Below, in pieces: positions 1 to 29,854 of a stretch of DNA of 64,000 nt. Under the pieces are notes generated by a model. It did no database searches. It saw only the letters and a list, made by a program, of their open reading frames with translations, and was not told the origin of the DNA. The DNA lies in the NCBI RefSeq assembly GCF_036588685.1, contig NC_086374.1:26590886-26654885 (forward strand), written 5' to 3'. How positions within the stretch are numbered: position 1 is the first letter of the stretch; each line of letters starts with the position of its first letter. The DNA comes from Mytilus trossulus. Its lineage: Eukaryota; Mollusca; Bivalvia; Mytilida; Mytilidae. A program made the translations under genes and the position numbers.

Positions 1-174
1 TCCCATCTATGTGTTCTCCATCATCAAAGGTCTTGTATAGCAAGGTCGTGGATAGTTAATGCGAGTTTTGTCTCACATGACAATATGTCAATATCGAAGT
101 TTAATAACAATGTGAATATATCACATAGTTTTTTCCTCGATTTTCAAGTTGTGAATATATGCAAGTTTAAAAGT

Positions 175-310
175 GGCGGATCCAGATATTTTCATAAGTA
201 GGGACCCACTGACTGCCTAAGACAGGATCCGCTCTGGTCATGCTTCATTGAAACTCTTTATAATAAACCATTTTTCCCAGAAAAAAAGGGGGGCTTAATC
301 CGTCTCTGTT
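175..310. repeat. Dispersed repeat fragment with GGCGGATCCAG start
   Basis: Shares the phrase GG(C/A)(G/A)GATCCAG, then ATTTTCATAAG, CCCACTGACTG and GTCATGCTTCA with 10234-10395. A related piece beginning GGGGCGGATCCAGCCATTTT is at 5222-5350. This shows an interspersed family of about 150 bp, not coding. Confidence 0.6.
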
Positions 311-394
311 TCAAGTAGGATTTTAATTTATTTATCCAATAAACTATATGTGAAATAACAAGATTTTCGTTTATATTAATTAACACATGTTCTA

Positions 395-608
395 CTTAGC
401 CCAGTAGTCAACACTTCGGTGTTGACATGAATATCAATAATGTGGTCATTTTTATAAATTTCCAGTTTCAAAACTTTGAATGTTTCGTAAAACTATGGAT
501 CTTCTTACCCCAGGCATAGATTACGTTAGCCGTATTTGGCATAACTTTTCTGTATTTTTGTAGAAGAAACGCGCGTCTGGCGTACTAAATTATAATCCTT
601 GTATACCT
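395..608 (-). repeat. Copy of an abundant ~350-bp dispersed repeat (family A), minus orientation
   Basis: Reverse complement of blocks also at 30596-30940, 32106-32465 and 51225-51590. Shared blocks include CAACACCGAAGTG, GATATTCATGTC, a CCTGGGATAAGAA-like block and CAAATACGGCTAA. No terminal inverted repeat or coding capacity is visible; a SINE- or MITE-like element is possible. Confidence 0.75.
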
Positions 609-1140
609 TTGATAACTATATTGGATTTCAAAATAACTAGATTACAGAATTTATAAAAACAAGCGTTTTTTTAACATTATTCTACTCAGATTTTTACGCA
701 AATCAATTTCAATAGTGATGCAAATATAGTTAACTGACACATGGAATGAATGCTCACTAACGCGTTTAACGGTTGAGTTATGGAGATACTTTTTTTTATA
801 GCTTAGTCGGTTAGGAGGCGCTTCTCTGTAACCAAGACCCGAAAGAGACAGAGTCAAGGAGACCACTTAATTTGTTTTAATGCAATTATTAACCAGACAA
901 TGTTAGTAAGGTTTAACTCTGGCCATTCTTACTCTATATTGTTTACAGATGCGCAAACGTTTATACAAACATAGCAACTACAATTAAGCCAATGAAAGTT
1001 TTAATCTACAAGCATTTGGAAGTAAGTTGTAATAGGGTCAAATGAGTAGAGTCTCGTTACTCAACGTAAACAATTTTCAAATCCTTTCATCTATGAGTTT
1101 GGAAATGGTTATAGCAAGTTTGAGTTATCACACGAAGTAT

Positions 1141-1160
1141 TGACGGACGGACGGACGGAC
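1141..1160 (+). repeat. GACG microsatellite
   Basis: Four to five tandem copies of GACG. Simple repeat only. Confidence 0.85.
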
Positions 1161-2464
1161 ATATACATACCGTTAAATGTCCCGTTTTTTAGTGACTAGC
1201 GTATATACAATCAAAAGTTCACTGAGGAAAAGGCACGTACAGCACTTATATGAAAATTGTTTAGGAAAGGGTACATAAAGCACGTTTACATCGAAATATA
1301 CAAAGAATAATTTGATTATTTGATTATTTGCCAGGTGAAACATAAATTATGACTTGTGTTTATGTACCAAAAGAAGCCTTTCTGTAAATAAGTAGTACCG
1401 GTATAAAAGACAACAAAGAAACACAAATTACGTAACTTGCTATACCCCCATAAATAAAATCCTGATTTTTACTTGACCTTTAAATGAAAACATAACATCT
1501 TTCTCATTGAAGACAAATACTTCTAAACTGATCTATCAAAAAGTTTCTAGCTTATGCAAGCATTAATTATTTTTAAGGCTAGTCCCATCTTTTGTATGCC
1601 CAAGTTAATATTAAAATGTAGGTTTTTTTACGGAAAACAAAACTCAGCGGCAAACTCAAAGGGGGGTGGTTACTCATTTGTGGAAATATTTCCCCATTTA
1701 GCGAGGGCCTTCGCCGTCCTACTTTTATAATTTCCTACACTCAATAAAACAATGTTACAAAAACCTTTAAAGGGCCTCGCGATAATCAGTCTCAGATCTT
1801 GACATTAAAGCTATATGAAAGGAGCGTGTATAATACGTCTATATGACACAATGGCCTAGACTTTTTGTACCAAGATTTACAAATAATCCGAATTATATGT
1901 AATTAAATATGATTAACGTTGCTCTAATTTGCGTGAATCATCTAAAAGTTTACATATATCTGTTTAACAATATACAAGTCAAAATATCACACGCTATTAC
2001 TATAAACTGTTTATGATTTACGCATGTCAAAAACTTATTTTATTTTGGTGCACATTTCATACGTTATTGTACAATACTAGAAATCGAATGGCAAAAAATG
2101 ACATGCCTGAAGGCCGGTGAATCTGGGAACACGGTATATAGATGTTCATGTGTGAAGTCAATTTAAAAAAAATGTGACATAAATTTCAGAACTTCCCAGA
2201 ATTAATCTATTGCAAGCTGCATCTCTCGGTATAACTACGACCTACGTCGATTTATCTAACCCCTTACCACTGGTTAATTTATTATTCAGTATGATAAAAT
2301 GCATGAACAGTGTAATAAGGAACTTGAGATAAGGAATGAACTGGAGAACCTCTTTACCTTGCAAAGAATTCAACAGTCGCCACAAAATGTGGTTGGTACC
2401 CGAGTCCTCGTATGACATAGTAGCAGTCCATAACCCTATCAGTCCCAATTTTTTTAGTACTTAC

Positions 2465-2631
2465 ATGATTCCGTTTTTGTTTTCCAGGATTCCAACAGAA
2501 TATCCAAAATAACTTCCGGTAGGTCCTTTAAAAAGCATCACATTCTTTTTATCTAAATTATATGCATGTGTAATACTGTCAATACAATGTAAACAAATGT
2601 AAGTTTTAAAAATAAACACCATAAAATCCAT
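2465..2631 (-). CDS. Integrin alpha chain, probable first coding exon (partial gene)
   Basis: Integrin alpha chains pair with beta chains as cell-surface adhesion receptors, and their mature N-terminus starts the seven-bladed beta-propeller. Read on the minus strand, an ATG at 2631 opens a hydrophobic leader (residues about 1-20, MVFIFKTYICLHC core), then AYNLDKKNVMLFKG and PTGSYFGYSV. The pattern [AF]-x-N-[LV]-D followed by G-P-x-G-S-Y-F-G-[YF]-[SA]-V is the typical start of a mature integrin alpha chain. The exon ends at a good donor (GTAAGT on the minus strand, plus positions 2459-2464) in phase 2, close to where human ITGA4 exon 1 ends. An in-frame upstream ATG (2655) would add eight residues; I chose 2631 because it leads directly into the leader. 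No second exon (LVGAP-like) was found in 1-2458, so the rest should lie beyond the left edge. The family call rests on one short exon. Confidence 0.55.
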
Positions 2632-3869
2632 TGCAGTTGAATCTGCATTTATCATGTCGGAGCAAGTGCTCTATTATCTATACTTAATTTGTCCATAGCC
2701 GTACTGGTAATAATTTCCATTTGTTATTAAACCACAAAAGGTCAGAGGATAGGTTTTCAATCTCTCTATACACGTGTTATAATTGTGTGGTTTAAAAAAC
2801 TATTTTTACTGACAACTTTATCTTTAAAATAATGGGTCTTCTATAGTATAGTCTATGTTTTATCATTATTGAAGTATTTGATAAGAAATCACGAAATGTA
2901 TTTGTTGAACTCTCAAAATTCCCTTTAAATGTGTGGCCTATCATTGGAAATATGTATATACACTTGAGATGGACTATACACGGTCAATTGTTTTCTTTGC
3001 CTCACACTATAGTCATGATAATATTATGAAATAAGATAAACAAATAACAGAATCTGGAATAAGTTGGTCAGTATTGTTATCTAAGTTAGACGAAACCAAG
3101 CGAAACAAAACATTGACGTATATAGTATCATCAGAGACATATATGTGTATATATGTCTCTGGTATCATATACCCGTAGAACGAAAAAATACAAGCTGCTT
3201 TAATTAGCATTCAACAATTAACCCATAAAAAAGAACAATTATGCAAAAAGGCTAGTAGTTACTGTAATGGTCCACATGAAATCCATTACAGCCGATTTTA
3301 TTGAGTGTGAAGGCAAAGGTAATGTCTTTGGTTAGATTTTTTTTGTTAGCTAAACCGTGAAGTCATTATGTATTTGGTCAAGTATACTACCCTCCTTTTG
3401 GAGTAGCGTAGCTCAACAGACAGATAGATTGGTAATATGTCGAACTAGTCTACTCTCAAACGAGGGTAGTTTACCAAACCTAATAATACCTTTGCCTACC
3501 GTGACAATCAATGAAATCAGTTGCAATTACCATGAGTAAAATCTCCTCATATTTTACAAATGACGAAAGATGGACAGACTGAAAAACAATTCTGTGACCG
3601 GCAGATTTATGTTTACATCGATTCTTTAGATTTAATTGTTAAATTTCGAATTGAAAGATCATCAATCAACAGCAAGCTTTACACAAATGAAATTTCTGTC
3701 AGAGGCAACATCTGATTTTAGGTTTTTGTTTTGTTTTGTTTTAGGGGGAAAGTGGTCACCATATTTTGCTTTGAGCCTTCCTGTCGCAGGTAAATTCAGA
3801 AAGGCGCAGAGGACTCATAAACTTGATTTATAACGTATTTTTTGTCATTTCTACAGCGTTGGATCGATA

Positions 3870-4200
3870 CCTTTGCATGTGGACTATTTACCCCGCCACA
3901 TTATTTATGTTTGTGTCTGTCCCAAGTCAGAAGCCTGTAATTCAGGTTGTCGTTTGTTTATCATGTCATATATTATATTTGTTTTTCGTTCATTTTTTCA
4001 TATAAATAAGACAGTTAGTTTTCTCGTTTGAATTGTTTTACATTGTCTTATCGGGGACTTTTATAGTTGACTATGCGGCATGGGCTTTGCTCATTGTTGA
4101 AGGCCGTACGGTGACCTATAGGTGTTAATGTCTGTGTCATTTTGGTCTCTTGTGGACAGTTGTCTCATTGGCAATCATACCACATCTTCTTTTTTTATAT
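3870..4200 (+). repeat. Dispersed repeat (family D), copy 1
   Basis: Contains ACCCCGCCACATT, GAAGCCTGTAATTCAG, TTTTATAGTTGACTATG, CTCATTGTTGAAGG and GTTGTCTCATTGGCAATCAT in that order. The same order recurs at 60055-60375, and a partial copy is near 47560-47660. Short frames here are remnants or chance. Confidence 0.75.
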
Positions 4201-4795
4201 TACTCACTGATGGTATATACATTCAACTCAGTTGTCAGTACATCGGTAGTGATATGATTTATAGCATGCCTTTCTTACTTTGTCTTTTTATCAATTTTGA
4301 AATTGAAATGAAACTAAGGTTTCAACTTCCTCAGGATAAGCAATCCATAGATGGATCTGGCTATCTTAGTTTTATGTCCTTTTCGGTCAACTAGCTCTTA
4401 AACTGTATCTGTTTCGCACATCCTTGGTTTCAAAATATTTGGTCGTTTAACGTTAACGCTTGAGAAGATAAAATTCAAATATCACGGTCATGTGTAAATT
4501 TCCAACAATCTATGGATTCCATGAATTATTTCTTAATTGTTACTGACTGAAGCTCTTTAGGCGTTTCGGACGCATGAAATTTACAACGCTTTGTTATTGG
4601 TTCGATACCTCTACTGGTGGAGTATGACTCCCCGTGGGTATCTTCAGCTCGAAATTTAGTCTCATTTCACTAAAAAATAACCTCCCTTTACCAGGACAAA
4701 ACTTCATAATGTTCATCTATGAAATATTGTCTATATACAGACAAAATTTCACAATGAAGATATGTTCATCTATGGACATCAGTTCATAGATGAGG

Positions 4796-4831
4796 CTGGG
4801 ACTATTATACTAACAAGTATAATAGTCCCAG
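4796..4831. repeat. Perfect 15-bp inverted repeat, 6-nt loop
   Basis: CTGGGACTATTATAC at 4796-4810 is the exact reverse complement of 4817-4831, around the loop TAACAA. It could be a relic of abutting transposon termini; a related GGGACTATTACAC phrase occurs near 8177. Confidence 0.8.
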
Positions 4832-4917
4832 GGTGAGGACAATATCTATTGATAGTGACATAATCATTGAAATATTGTTTTGGTGTACAATATTTTATAG
4901 GACAATATTTTGCTTTA

Positions 4918-4943
4918 CATCTATCTATCTATCTATCTATCTA
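4918..4943 (+). repeat. ATCT microsatellite
   Basis: About six tandem ATCT units. A block starting here (about 4918-5110) reads like one dispersed element, ending near the 18-bp palindrome at 5074-5091. Confidence 0.85.
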
Positions 4944-5073
4944 TAATACTAAAATTACGAGGTCCAATTTTTCAGCCGTCATCACGTAAAAACGACGATT
5001 CACAGAATTCAACTTTATATATAACTAATATAATGGGTCATAATCACAGGGTAATACTTTAATTCGGTCACGG

Positions 5074-5091
5074 ACCCGTGATATCACGGGT
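5074..5091. repeat. 18-bp perfect palindrome
   Basis: ACCCGTGATATCACGGGT equals its own reverse complement, with no spacer. It lies inside a repeat-like block and may be a hairpin near the end of a mobile element. Confidence 0.75.
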
Positions 5092-5221
5092 GTGTTCTTG
5101 TATATACTAAAGAGAATCGCGTATCATATATATCGCTATAGTGTCAGTGAATCTTTCAAAAATATTTGATTCATGAAACTGATTCCACATACAGCCATCT
5201 AAATGAATTGTGTATACTTAC

Positions 5222-5350
5222 AGGGGCGGATCCAGCCATTTTAAAACGGGGGGTTCATAACCCAGCACAAAAAGGGGAGTCCAACTACATGTTCCCATGC
5301 AAATACATTGATCGTCCAAAAGTGGAGATATGCCCCTCTCTGAACAATAT
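5222..5350 (+). repeat. Dispersed repeat fragment with GGCGGATCCAG start
   Basis: Begins GGGGCGGATCCAGCCATTTT and is related to 175-310 and 10234-10395. The short open frame across it is not a gene. Confidence 0.5.
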
Positions 5351-5674
5351 TTCATGATATATATTCATGAAATAATGTCTTTGTGGAATTATTTTTATTA
5401 AAAATGAGTTGTCTTTTTTTTTTAAGTTGGGTGAGTTGCCAAACCAAAAAGTTATTCATCTAGATTTTTAACTTTTTCAATATATATATATATATATATA
5501 CTATCTTCTTGGAAAACTATGTACATCGGTTATGCAGTTTTTAGAATATTTGTGAAAGAGCAGATATAAAACTCTGCTCTTTGAAGCCGTCGACTGTTGT
5601 ACAAAGGTTTGCGACGTAGGAAGTAGGTTCCATTGTACTATTGTATGTGGACAAAATGAAAACTTGTAAGAATC

Positions 5675-6410
5675 TTTTATTGTTTGAATTTGTTTAAAGT
5701 GGTTGATATGTTTGTGTCTTGTTCTACTGTCTGATTTAACGAGACTGTGAGATCTTTAGAGTAGATTGCTAGTATGTGTTGGTGTATGATCTTATAGAAT
5801 ACCACTATTCTTGTTTGTATACGTCTCAATAGACCACTTTCGAGTTCATCCGTCACCGGCAAAAATTCGTCAATTATACACGCCTTTATGACGTCATTTA
5901 CCAGATAGAGGGGCTCGCCTGTATCCCTGCACTATTTACGTTCATCAAGCGTCTTAGTGATCGTCTTTGTGCAGTATAAACTAGAAATAATGGTTGCTCT
6001 GTAGGTACTTACTGACATTTCCCTAATGACAGCAGTGTTGATTGTCAATTTTGAGAATTCAATTTGCCGAATAATTCGTACAATATAGAATTATAGTTTT
6101 CCAACCACTCGCTCAACATTGGAAGGAAGTGACGACGCCCCTAAACGCACAAATGACGATGATAAAGGCGCGTATAATTGACGAGTTTTTTCCGGTGACG
6201 GATGAACTCGAAAGTTGTCTATTCTAATGTGACCACTGTAGGTGATCAAGCATATTTGAGACAGAGCTGGTATTGTGATAAATATTACATGTATAACGAG
6301 CAGCTCTTCGTTGGACCATCTCAATTTTGTTAATTTGATTTTTGGTGTGAGGGTCCCAGACGCAAGAACTGTACTCAAGCTTAGGTCTGACTAATGTCAT
6401 GTATGTCTCT
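5675..6410 (-). mobile_element. LINE reverse-transcriptase C-terminal fragment, interrupted by an inverted-repeat insertion
   Basis: On the minus strand, 6405-6224 encodes TLVRPKLEYSSCVWDPHT, then a stretch with EMVQRRAARYTCNIY, as seen after the RT domain of CR1/Jockey-like LINEs. The expected continuation (RRIQTRIVVFYKIIHQH) resumes at 5827 and runs to about 5680. The break is exactly the 396-bp element 5828-6223. The copy is 5'-truncated, with no RT core or endonuclease in the window. Confidence 0.6.
5828..6223. mobile_element. Non-autonomous inverted-repeat (MITE-like) element inserted in a LINE relic
   Basis: The ends are long inverted repeats: 5828-5899 (AATAGACCACTTTCGAGTTC...) matches the reverse complement of 6151-6223 (ending GAACTCGAAAGTTGTCTATT) with few mismatches and one 1-bp indel. 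The unmatched core is about 250 bp with no open frame of note. The target-site duplication is not clear by eye (at most 2-4 bp). Confidence 0.65.
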
Positions 6411-6640
6411 TTCTTTGATTTTTTAGTCGGGAGAGTTGCAGGAGAAAAATTAACGTTATTTAACCTATTTTACTAGTGGGGCAATTTTTTAAAGTGACGG
6501 GTAAGTTGGTAAACCAGTTTTGGGCGATTTTTTAAACGTGGGACGAGTATGTGAAAAAGTGGGCGATTTACAAGTGGGGCGATTTGTCCTGCTTCCGTAA
6601 ATTCGAGACAGCCTAGACTTCCCTCAAGAGCCTCAAATCT

Positions 6641-7203
6641 GCGGTCTCCTTAATTAGCGACAAGAAGAATTTTAGCGACAAAAAGAATTTAAGCGACAAG
6701 AAGAATAATATAAGCGACAAAAATTAAGCGACAAGAAACTATTTATTGACAAGAAAACATTTTTATTTATTAAAATTACTCATTAATAAATATTAAAAGA
6801 ATATACAAAAGAAAACAATTTTAACGACAGGAAAGTAAATCCTTCAAAGCAAGGATTTGTATCAACAAATCCTTGTTCAAAGGGAAGGACTTAGGTGACA
6901 AATCTTTGTTTTTATTTTCATTTTATAGCTTGTACCAAGGATTTGTATAGTTATACAAATCCTTGCTTGTACATTTCCTTTGCTCTGCGCAAATGTATAA
7001 TTTCTTCATCTATCAATATAATAATAAGAATTATCAATTTATTTCTGCCCGTATATTAAAAATGACTAAATGTCTATTTTTTTATATGTACTAATTAAAA
7101 AAAATGTTTTCTTGTCGCTAAATAGCTTCTTGTCGTTTCTTGTCGCTTCCTGACGCTTCTTGTCGCTTCTTGTCGCTTTTTGTTGCGAATTAGTGAGACC
7201 CCG
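6641..7203. mobile_element. Fold-back element with subterminal GCGACAAGAA clusters
   Basis: The left end GCGGTCTCCTTAATTAGCGA is mirrored on the right at about 7183-7203 (TTAGTGAGACCCCG in plus sense). Inside each end is a cluster of GCGACAAGAA: direct at 6655-6755, inverted at 7110-7190. The middle holds two smaller palindromes built on AAGGATTTGTA, one at 6936-6965 with 14-bp arms and a 2-nt centre. No transposase frame. Repeated subterminal motifs are typical of transposase-binding sites in some DNA transposons; that reading is inference. Confidence 0.6.
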
Positions 7204-7413
7204 AATTTGTATACCTTCCCTTGTATTAACTCTTTTGCAAAAAGTCCTTTTACGTCTACTACGATCAAAAACGAACTTCCTTTGTAAACAAAAAATATCA
7301 TGTGGGGGAAAATCATCACTTTTAAATGTTTGTTACTCTAATCTAACATAAATTTGGCATAACTGATCATCAGTTTTTCATATCTGAGAGGTTGTTTTTA
7401 TTGAACAGTTAAA

Positions 7414-26449
<19,036 letters not shown>

Positions 26450-28154
26450 GTTCATCAGTCAGAGTTCATTATTCATTTGTTTTTAAGCTGTATCTTGTAT
26501 AAAAAGAAGCAGAACAGTCTGGATTATATGTATTAAAAAGTTCAAGCAAAAGATTAATAACATAAACATGTAGAGACAATCTGTGCAAGTATGAAAACTA
26601 CAAACATGGTAAAAAAAAAGGTGGGATGAGTCTTTTTGTAACATTGAATTAAATATCAAATTCTGGTTTTAAGATATATCATGATTCAAAAGTTCAAATT
26701 ATAGTCTGTTGATACATTTATCATTAGCTTATTTGTTACATGAAGTGAAGATGATCATGAATTTTTAATGTAGAAAGAATGCTTAATGTTTTACTTATCA
26801 AATATTTATTGATATTTAAGTCCTATGTCATTTCAGAATAAAACTTGAAACATTGTCTGTTTTGAATTTAATATATAATGCCACCTGATTCTGTTTATGT
26901 TTTTATTTGGCTCAATGAAGTTGAGCTATATAATGAGGTGTACATCTGAAATCAGTTATAGAAAACAAAGTTTCCAACAATTCTATATTTTGTGTAAGGA
27001 CATGTCCTGTGTAGTATGGATGCCTTCTATGCAAAATAATTCATTTTGACCAATAGTTACAACTTCATGGATTTGAACTGAAAGTTGATTTACTAAGATA
27101 CTAACCTGATTACCAACCAGCTTTTCAGTCTATTTTATATGAAGTTGAATTTCACTTTGATTACAGGTCTAATTATCAAATTGAGGTAATGAACCTTATT
27201 TATTACAAATTACATGTATTCTGCCATGTTTTGTCTGGTAAGAATATCCTTTCTTTTATTTATTAACACAGTCTATAAATGAGATTTTATTGTCAATTGC
27301 ACTGTATAAAAATTCAAAACTTAAACCAATTTGATTAGGTAGAACTTCCTACTTTCAAGATTTCAAGACTTTACTGTACACTCAGACAGTTTACACTGTT
27401 ACAAGAGGCAGATATACATAATATACAGAAGTGGTATAATAACAGAACAAAATTGAAATAAACATATATGCCGGTCAATATAAGCCATCAAACACACCTT
27501 CACATATGGTCGTTTGACATGTGATTTAAACGATCCAAACAATTACACATATCTTGACATTTATATATATATCATATGACTAATTGGATTATAACACACT
27601 ACTAGTTTAAATACCATCATGAATTATTTTTGAACAGGGGTATACTACTGTTGCCATTGTTAACTACCACTTCATTTTATCTCTGGTGGATTGATGTTTC
27701 ATGGGAAATCATACTACATTTAATTTTTACATATGATGTACGGATTTAATTTTTTTTCAATAAAATACTTCAATAGGTCTGTTTTGCTTATTCTTTTTCT
27801 AGGTATTGCCATCCCATAAACAGTACACAGTATGGCATGCAATATTAATATTTTAGTTACTTTATTTGAATTGGCAAGGTTTCATTCCTAATATTAGTTT
27901 GAAAATCTATTTTATCAGTATAACCTTAGTAATATCTAGTAAATATCTTCAAATATTCTTTTGGTCCATATGCTGATATGGGAACTCAATACCATTTCGT
28001 CAATTTGATGTATATTATTGATAGATAAGTAATCAATATACCACCATGCTTTATTTCTTGATTAATTGACATGGTTTCAATACTGCACTATTCTGTTTTA
28101 CCCTTTATTTGCGCCTACAATGAAGGCACATAAAAGCATTCATACCCTTTCTGA

Positions 28155-28600
28155 ATATTATGATTTTTATACCACCGCATAATTTTTTTTTGTCGTATAA
28201 TGGTATAATGTCATCGTCTGTGTCTGCATTGTCACATTTGGTGTCCAGACAATAACTTAAGTTGAAGTGAATGGATCTCTAGGAAATTGTATTAAATACC
28301 TCAAAAGGAAGGTTGGGAATGATTTTGGGGATGCTAGTCCCTATCATTTTGTAATTAGGTGTCCAAAAGGGACCAAAAACAAGCATTTTTCTCCTTTCAG
28401 GATATCAACTTGTGTATAAGCATTTCAATTGCTCTGAAATTGTACTAGCAATCTTTAATACCACAGGTATAAGGTTTGAATTGACTTTGGGGGTTATTGT
28501 CCCAAATGTGAAGGAATTTGGGACCAAAAAGGGCCAAAATAAGCATTTTTTTTTAGTTTCAGTCAATAACTTGTGTATAAATCTCTGAAATTATAAAATG
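28155..28600 (+). repeat. Dispersed repeat (family G), copy 2
   Basis: Matches 18400-19100 in block order: ATACCACCGC, GTCGT, GGAAGGTTGG, TTTTGGGGAT, GTCCC, GGGACCAAAAA and AAGCATTTTTCT. Confidence 0.6.
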
Positions 28601-28734
28601 TTAAAATGTACTTTTATATTATGTTTTATGTATTTCTCGGTCTTAAGTGTTTTTACATTTATTTGAACTGTATTCTTGTCATGCAATGTTGTCATTTTAG
28701 CTGTATTTTTTACATTGCCATAAAGAGCAGAGGT

Positions 28735-29035
28735 TTGGCTAGCCACACAATCAGGTTCAGCCCACCATTTTTTTTCTTAAAATTAAATGTCCTATATCAA
28801 GTCATGAATATGGCAGTTGTTATCTTAAAGTTAGTTTCTATGAATGTTGTATTGTTGTTTGTTTTTTGTTGCACGTCTGCGTTCTGTTATTTCGTTGTTT
28901 TCTTCTTATAGTTGATGTGCTTTCCTCGATTTTAGTTTGTTACCCTGATTTGTTTTTTTCTAATTTGATTAATGACTTTTTAACAGTGGTATACTACTGG
29001 TGCCTTTTTTCTCTGATAGTCAAAATAAACTACCG
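28735..29035 (+). repeat. Dispersed repeat (family E), copy 1
   Basis: Shares with 49110-49350 the blocks ATGGCAGTTGTTAT-like, GTTTCT, GATTTTAGTTTGTTACCC-like, GATTTGTTTTT and GAACAGxGGTATACT. It lies between DHX8 and the dipeptidase gene. Confidence 0.65.
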
Positions 29036-29567
29036 TTCATTAAAAAAAAATTAAGGTCTTCACCAATTTCACCAATTCACCAATTGAAAGGCTTAGGTAT
29101 AAAGTATTGATTTGAAAGAGTTCGTGAAAACAAGAGGAATATAGTTTCCGTTTTAAGTTCCTTGAGTCATGAAAATCTGCTTGAATAATTTCATTGACGG
29201 CAGAATTAGTATGTTCCATCCGTACATGTAAAATTGATAACTTCGTGAAATTAATAGGTAACACGATGCAAAAAAGTTGAATTTTTAAGAAGACAGGTGC
29301 CTATACAAAAAAAATATGAATAACAAAAATACTACACTACAACGGAAAGTCCTTTATAAAATAGCAAAATCAAAAACTCTAACATCTAACGAATGGAAAC
29401 CAACTGTCACTTTCCTGACTTGGTACAGGCATCTCCTTCTGTACACAGTTAACTAACCTATATGAAATATATTTCAGTCGAATTTGTTATTATCTAAAGA
29501 CATATGTAAACTGATAACGATTATCTATTGAGTTAAATAGTTGCATCACTAACAAACACATGAAAAG

Positions 29568-29854
29568 ATGGAGATCTTCCACAACAGTAGCGTGGTCCGA
29601 AATAAAACATTGTTCATAATAGGAATAAGCGTCCTTTGTGTTGTAGTAGCATTGTCAGTAGCAGTAGGTGTTTTGGCTAATAAATCAACGGAAGTAGTGT
29701 ACAAAGAGACAGAAAGAACAGAGACGTCACCTACTGGACGACAAAGGACAACCCAGCTGACATCGTGTCAGAAGTGTACCAAAAACACAAAAGCACAAAA
29801 TCCGAATTTAGAATATGCCAAATGTATTTTGGATCATTATCCACTTGTAGATGG
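29568..29854 (+). CDS. DPEP: Dipeptidase exon 1: cytoplasmic start, membrane anchor, stalk, first metal ligand region
   Basis: Residues 1-95. The start [13 protein letters not shown] precedes a hydrophobic run ([20 protein letters not shown]), then a Thr/Lys-rich stalk with CQKC (residues about 67-70), then [11 protein letters not shown]. The exon ends within the Gly codon before H97 at a GTGAGT donor. No upstream in-frame ATG improves this start. Confidence 0.88.

Larger units (their letters stand above)
1..2458. other. Probable first intron or flank of the integrin-like gene; no exon seen
   Basis: AT-rich sequence. It contains two dispersed-repeat fragments (about 175-310 and 395-608) and a short GACG microsatellite (1141-1160). 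Open frames such as 2242-2448 minus have no recognisable domain. Nothing else could be supported. Confidence 0.5.
26450..29567. other. DHX8 3' UTR and intergenic DNA
   Basis: A polyadenylation signal AATAAA at 26837-26842 would give a 3' UTR of about 400 nt; another AATAAA lies near 27760. The rest is AT-rich with repeats at 28155-28600 and 28735-29035. No further exon is supported. Confidence 0.6.

Noticed and set aside
2242..2448. Second exon of the integrin-like gene
   Set aside because: The sequence lacks the LVGAP motif expected next in an integrin alpha chain and has no clear acceptor in the right phase.
6091..6378. 95-residue minus-strand ORF as a gene
   Set aside because: It is an out-of-frame reading of a LINE fragment running into an inverted-repeat insertion.
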